A stretch of 36,179 bases of DNA from an uncultured Ignavibacteriales bacterium (GTDB taxonomy: Bacteria; Bacteroidota; Ignavibacteria; Ignavibacteriales; Ignavibacteriaceae). Position numbers and translations under genes: made by a program. Under the pieces are notes generated by a model, which was not told where the DNA came from, did no database searches, and saw only the letters and a program-made list of their open reading frames with translations. Each line of letters starts with the position of its first letter. The first letter of the stretch is position 1. Shown here one piece after another: positions 36,056-36,179 of the stretch. Location of the stretch: NCBI GenBank assembly GCA_903843135.1, contig CAIMOS010000124.1, positions 1 through 36,179 of the forward strand. The letters are read 5' to 3'.

Positions 36056-36179
36056 GGGGCTGTCCAATAAGTAAGAGAAAGTTGGCATAGAAAATGTATA
36101 TATAGTGTAAAAACACAGAAAATTCTCAAATGCAAGAAAAGAAAGCCAACGAAACAATCTTCGGAGAAGAACAGGTAAA
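36056..36179 (+). mobile_element. Candidate left end of an insertion sequence with transposase start, cut by window edge
   Basis: The sequence ggggctgtccaataagtaag is typical in style of insertion-sequence terminal inverted repeats (GGGGCTGTC ends). An ATG at 36130 opens a plus-strand frame of 17 codons (MQEKKANETIFGEEQVK) with no stop before the window ends. The opposite end and the transposase domain are outside the window, so neither the family nor completeness can be judged. Confidence 0.35.

Larger units (their letters stand above)
35803..36129. other. Gene-poor region between the TPR gene and the right-end insertion sequence
   Basis: It holds the TPR gene promoter (minus strand) at its left side, then a GC-rich patch with two direct copies of agcgccggc (about 35880 and 35919). 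An AT-rich repeat follows, then a strong hairpin terminator, then the candidate insertion-sequence end. Apart from the possible transposase start just beyond its right end, no protein-coding gene is supported. The plus-strand hairpin suggests transcription in that direction. Confidence 0.55.

Noticed and set aside
35932-36135. Minus-strand 67-codon frame across the orphan terminator
   Set aside because: It runs through the hairpin and the insertion-sequence end, and its composition is not protein-like.

Overview
The window looks like chromosomal DNA from the Bacteroidota/Chlorobi/Ignavibacteria (FCB) superphylum, most plausibly an Ignavibacteria-like lineage. The evidence is protein content. 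Two secreted proteins end in type IX secretion (T9SS) sorting-like domains, and there is a TonB-dependent receptor paired with a DUF4249-type lipoprotein. Lipid A genes (lpxB, lpxK) show a Gram-negative outer membrane. A signal-peptide protein belongs to the Bacteroidota family usually labelled 'asparagine synthetase B'. Several genes have a recognisable Shine-Dalgarno sequence. No tRNA, rRNA or CRISPR array was seen.

Region 1 (1-15727, all minus strand) is a collinear run of ten genes. In transcription order they are: a GH2-like membrane protein, smc, a T9SS-like secreted protein, a HAD phosphatase, an isoprenylcysteine-methyltransferase-like protein, lpxB, a DUF374 acyltransferase, lpxK, ppdK and queA (cut by the window edge). 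Most junctions are overlaps or gaps of a few bases, so the run from the GH2-like gene to lpxK is probably translationally coupled. A hairpin follows ppdK.

Region 2 (15728-23706) is organised around the outer surface. rpsT (plus) converges on the TonB receptor/DUF4249 pair (minus) over a shared bidirectional terminator. Divergent from the receptor is a plus-strand cassette of a Ycf48/Asp-box repeat protein with a T9SS tail, a small outer-membrane beta-barrel, and a PEGA plus beta-propeller lipoprotein.

Region 3 (23707-31378) mixes housekeeping and accessory genes. Enolase sits behind a 531-base gap and ends at a strong terminator. A REPIN-like inverted-repeat element follows and supplies the stop codon of the next gene, a GT4 glycosyltransferase. 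Then come a SpoIID-like protein, arginase coupled to a small membrane protein, an NADPH-dependent FMN reductase, a GNAT acetyltransferase and a small RRM RNA-binding protein.

Region 4 (31379-36179) carries, on the minus strand, the 'asparagine synthetase B'-like protein, clpX and a TPR protein. The right edge has a strong terminator with no obvious gene in front of it, then what looks like the left end of an insertion sequence running off the window.

I did not find a clearly new multi-gene system. The best candidates for a second look are the GH2-like protein that lacks the expected catalytic glutamates and is fused to a membrane module, the lysine-rich tail on pyruvate phosphate dikinase, the REPIN-like element, and the Ycf48/barrel/PEGA-propeller cassette.
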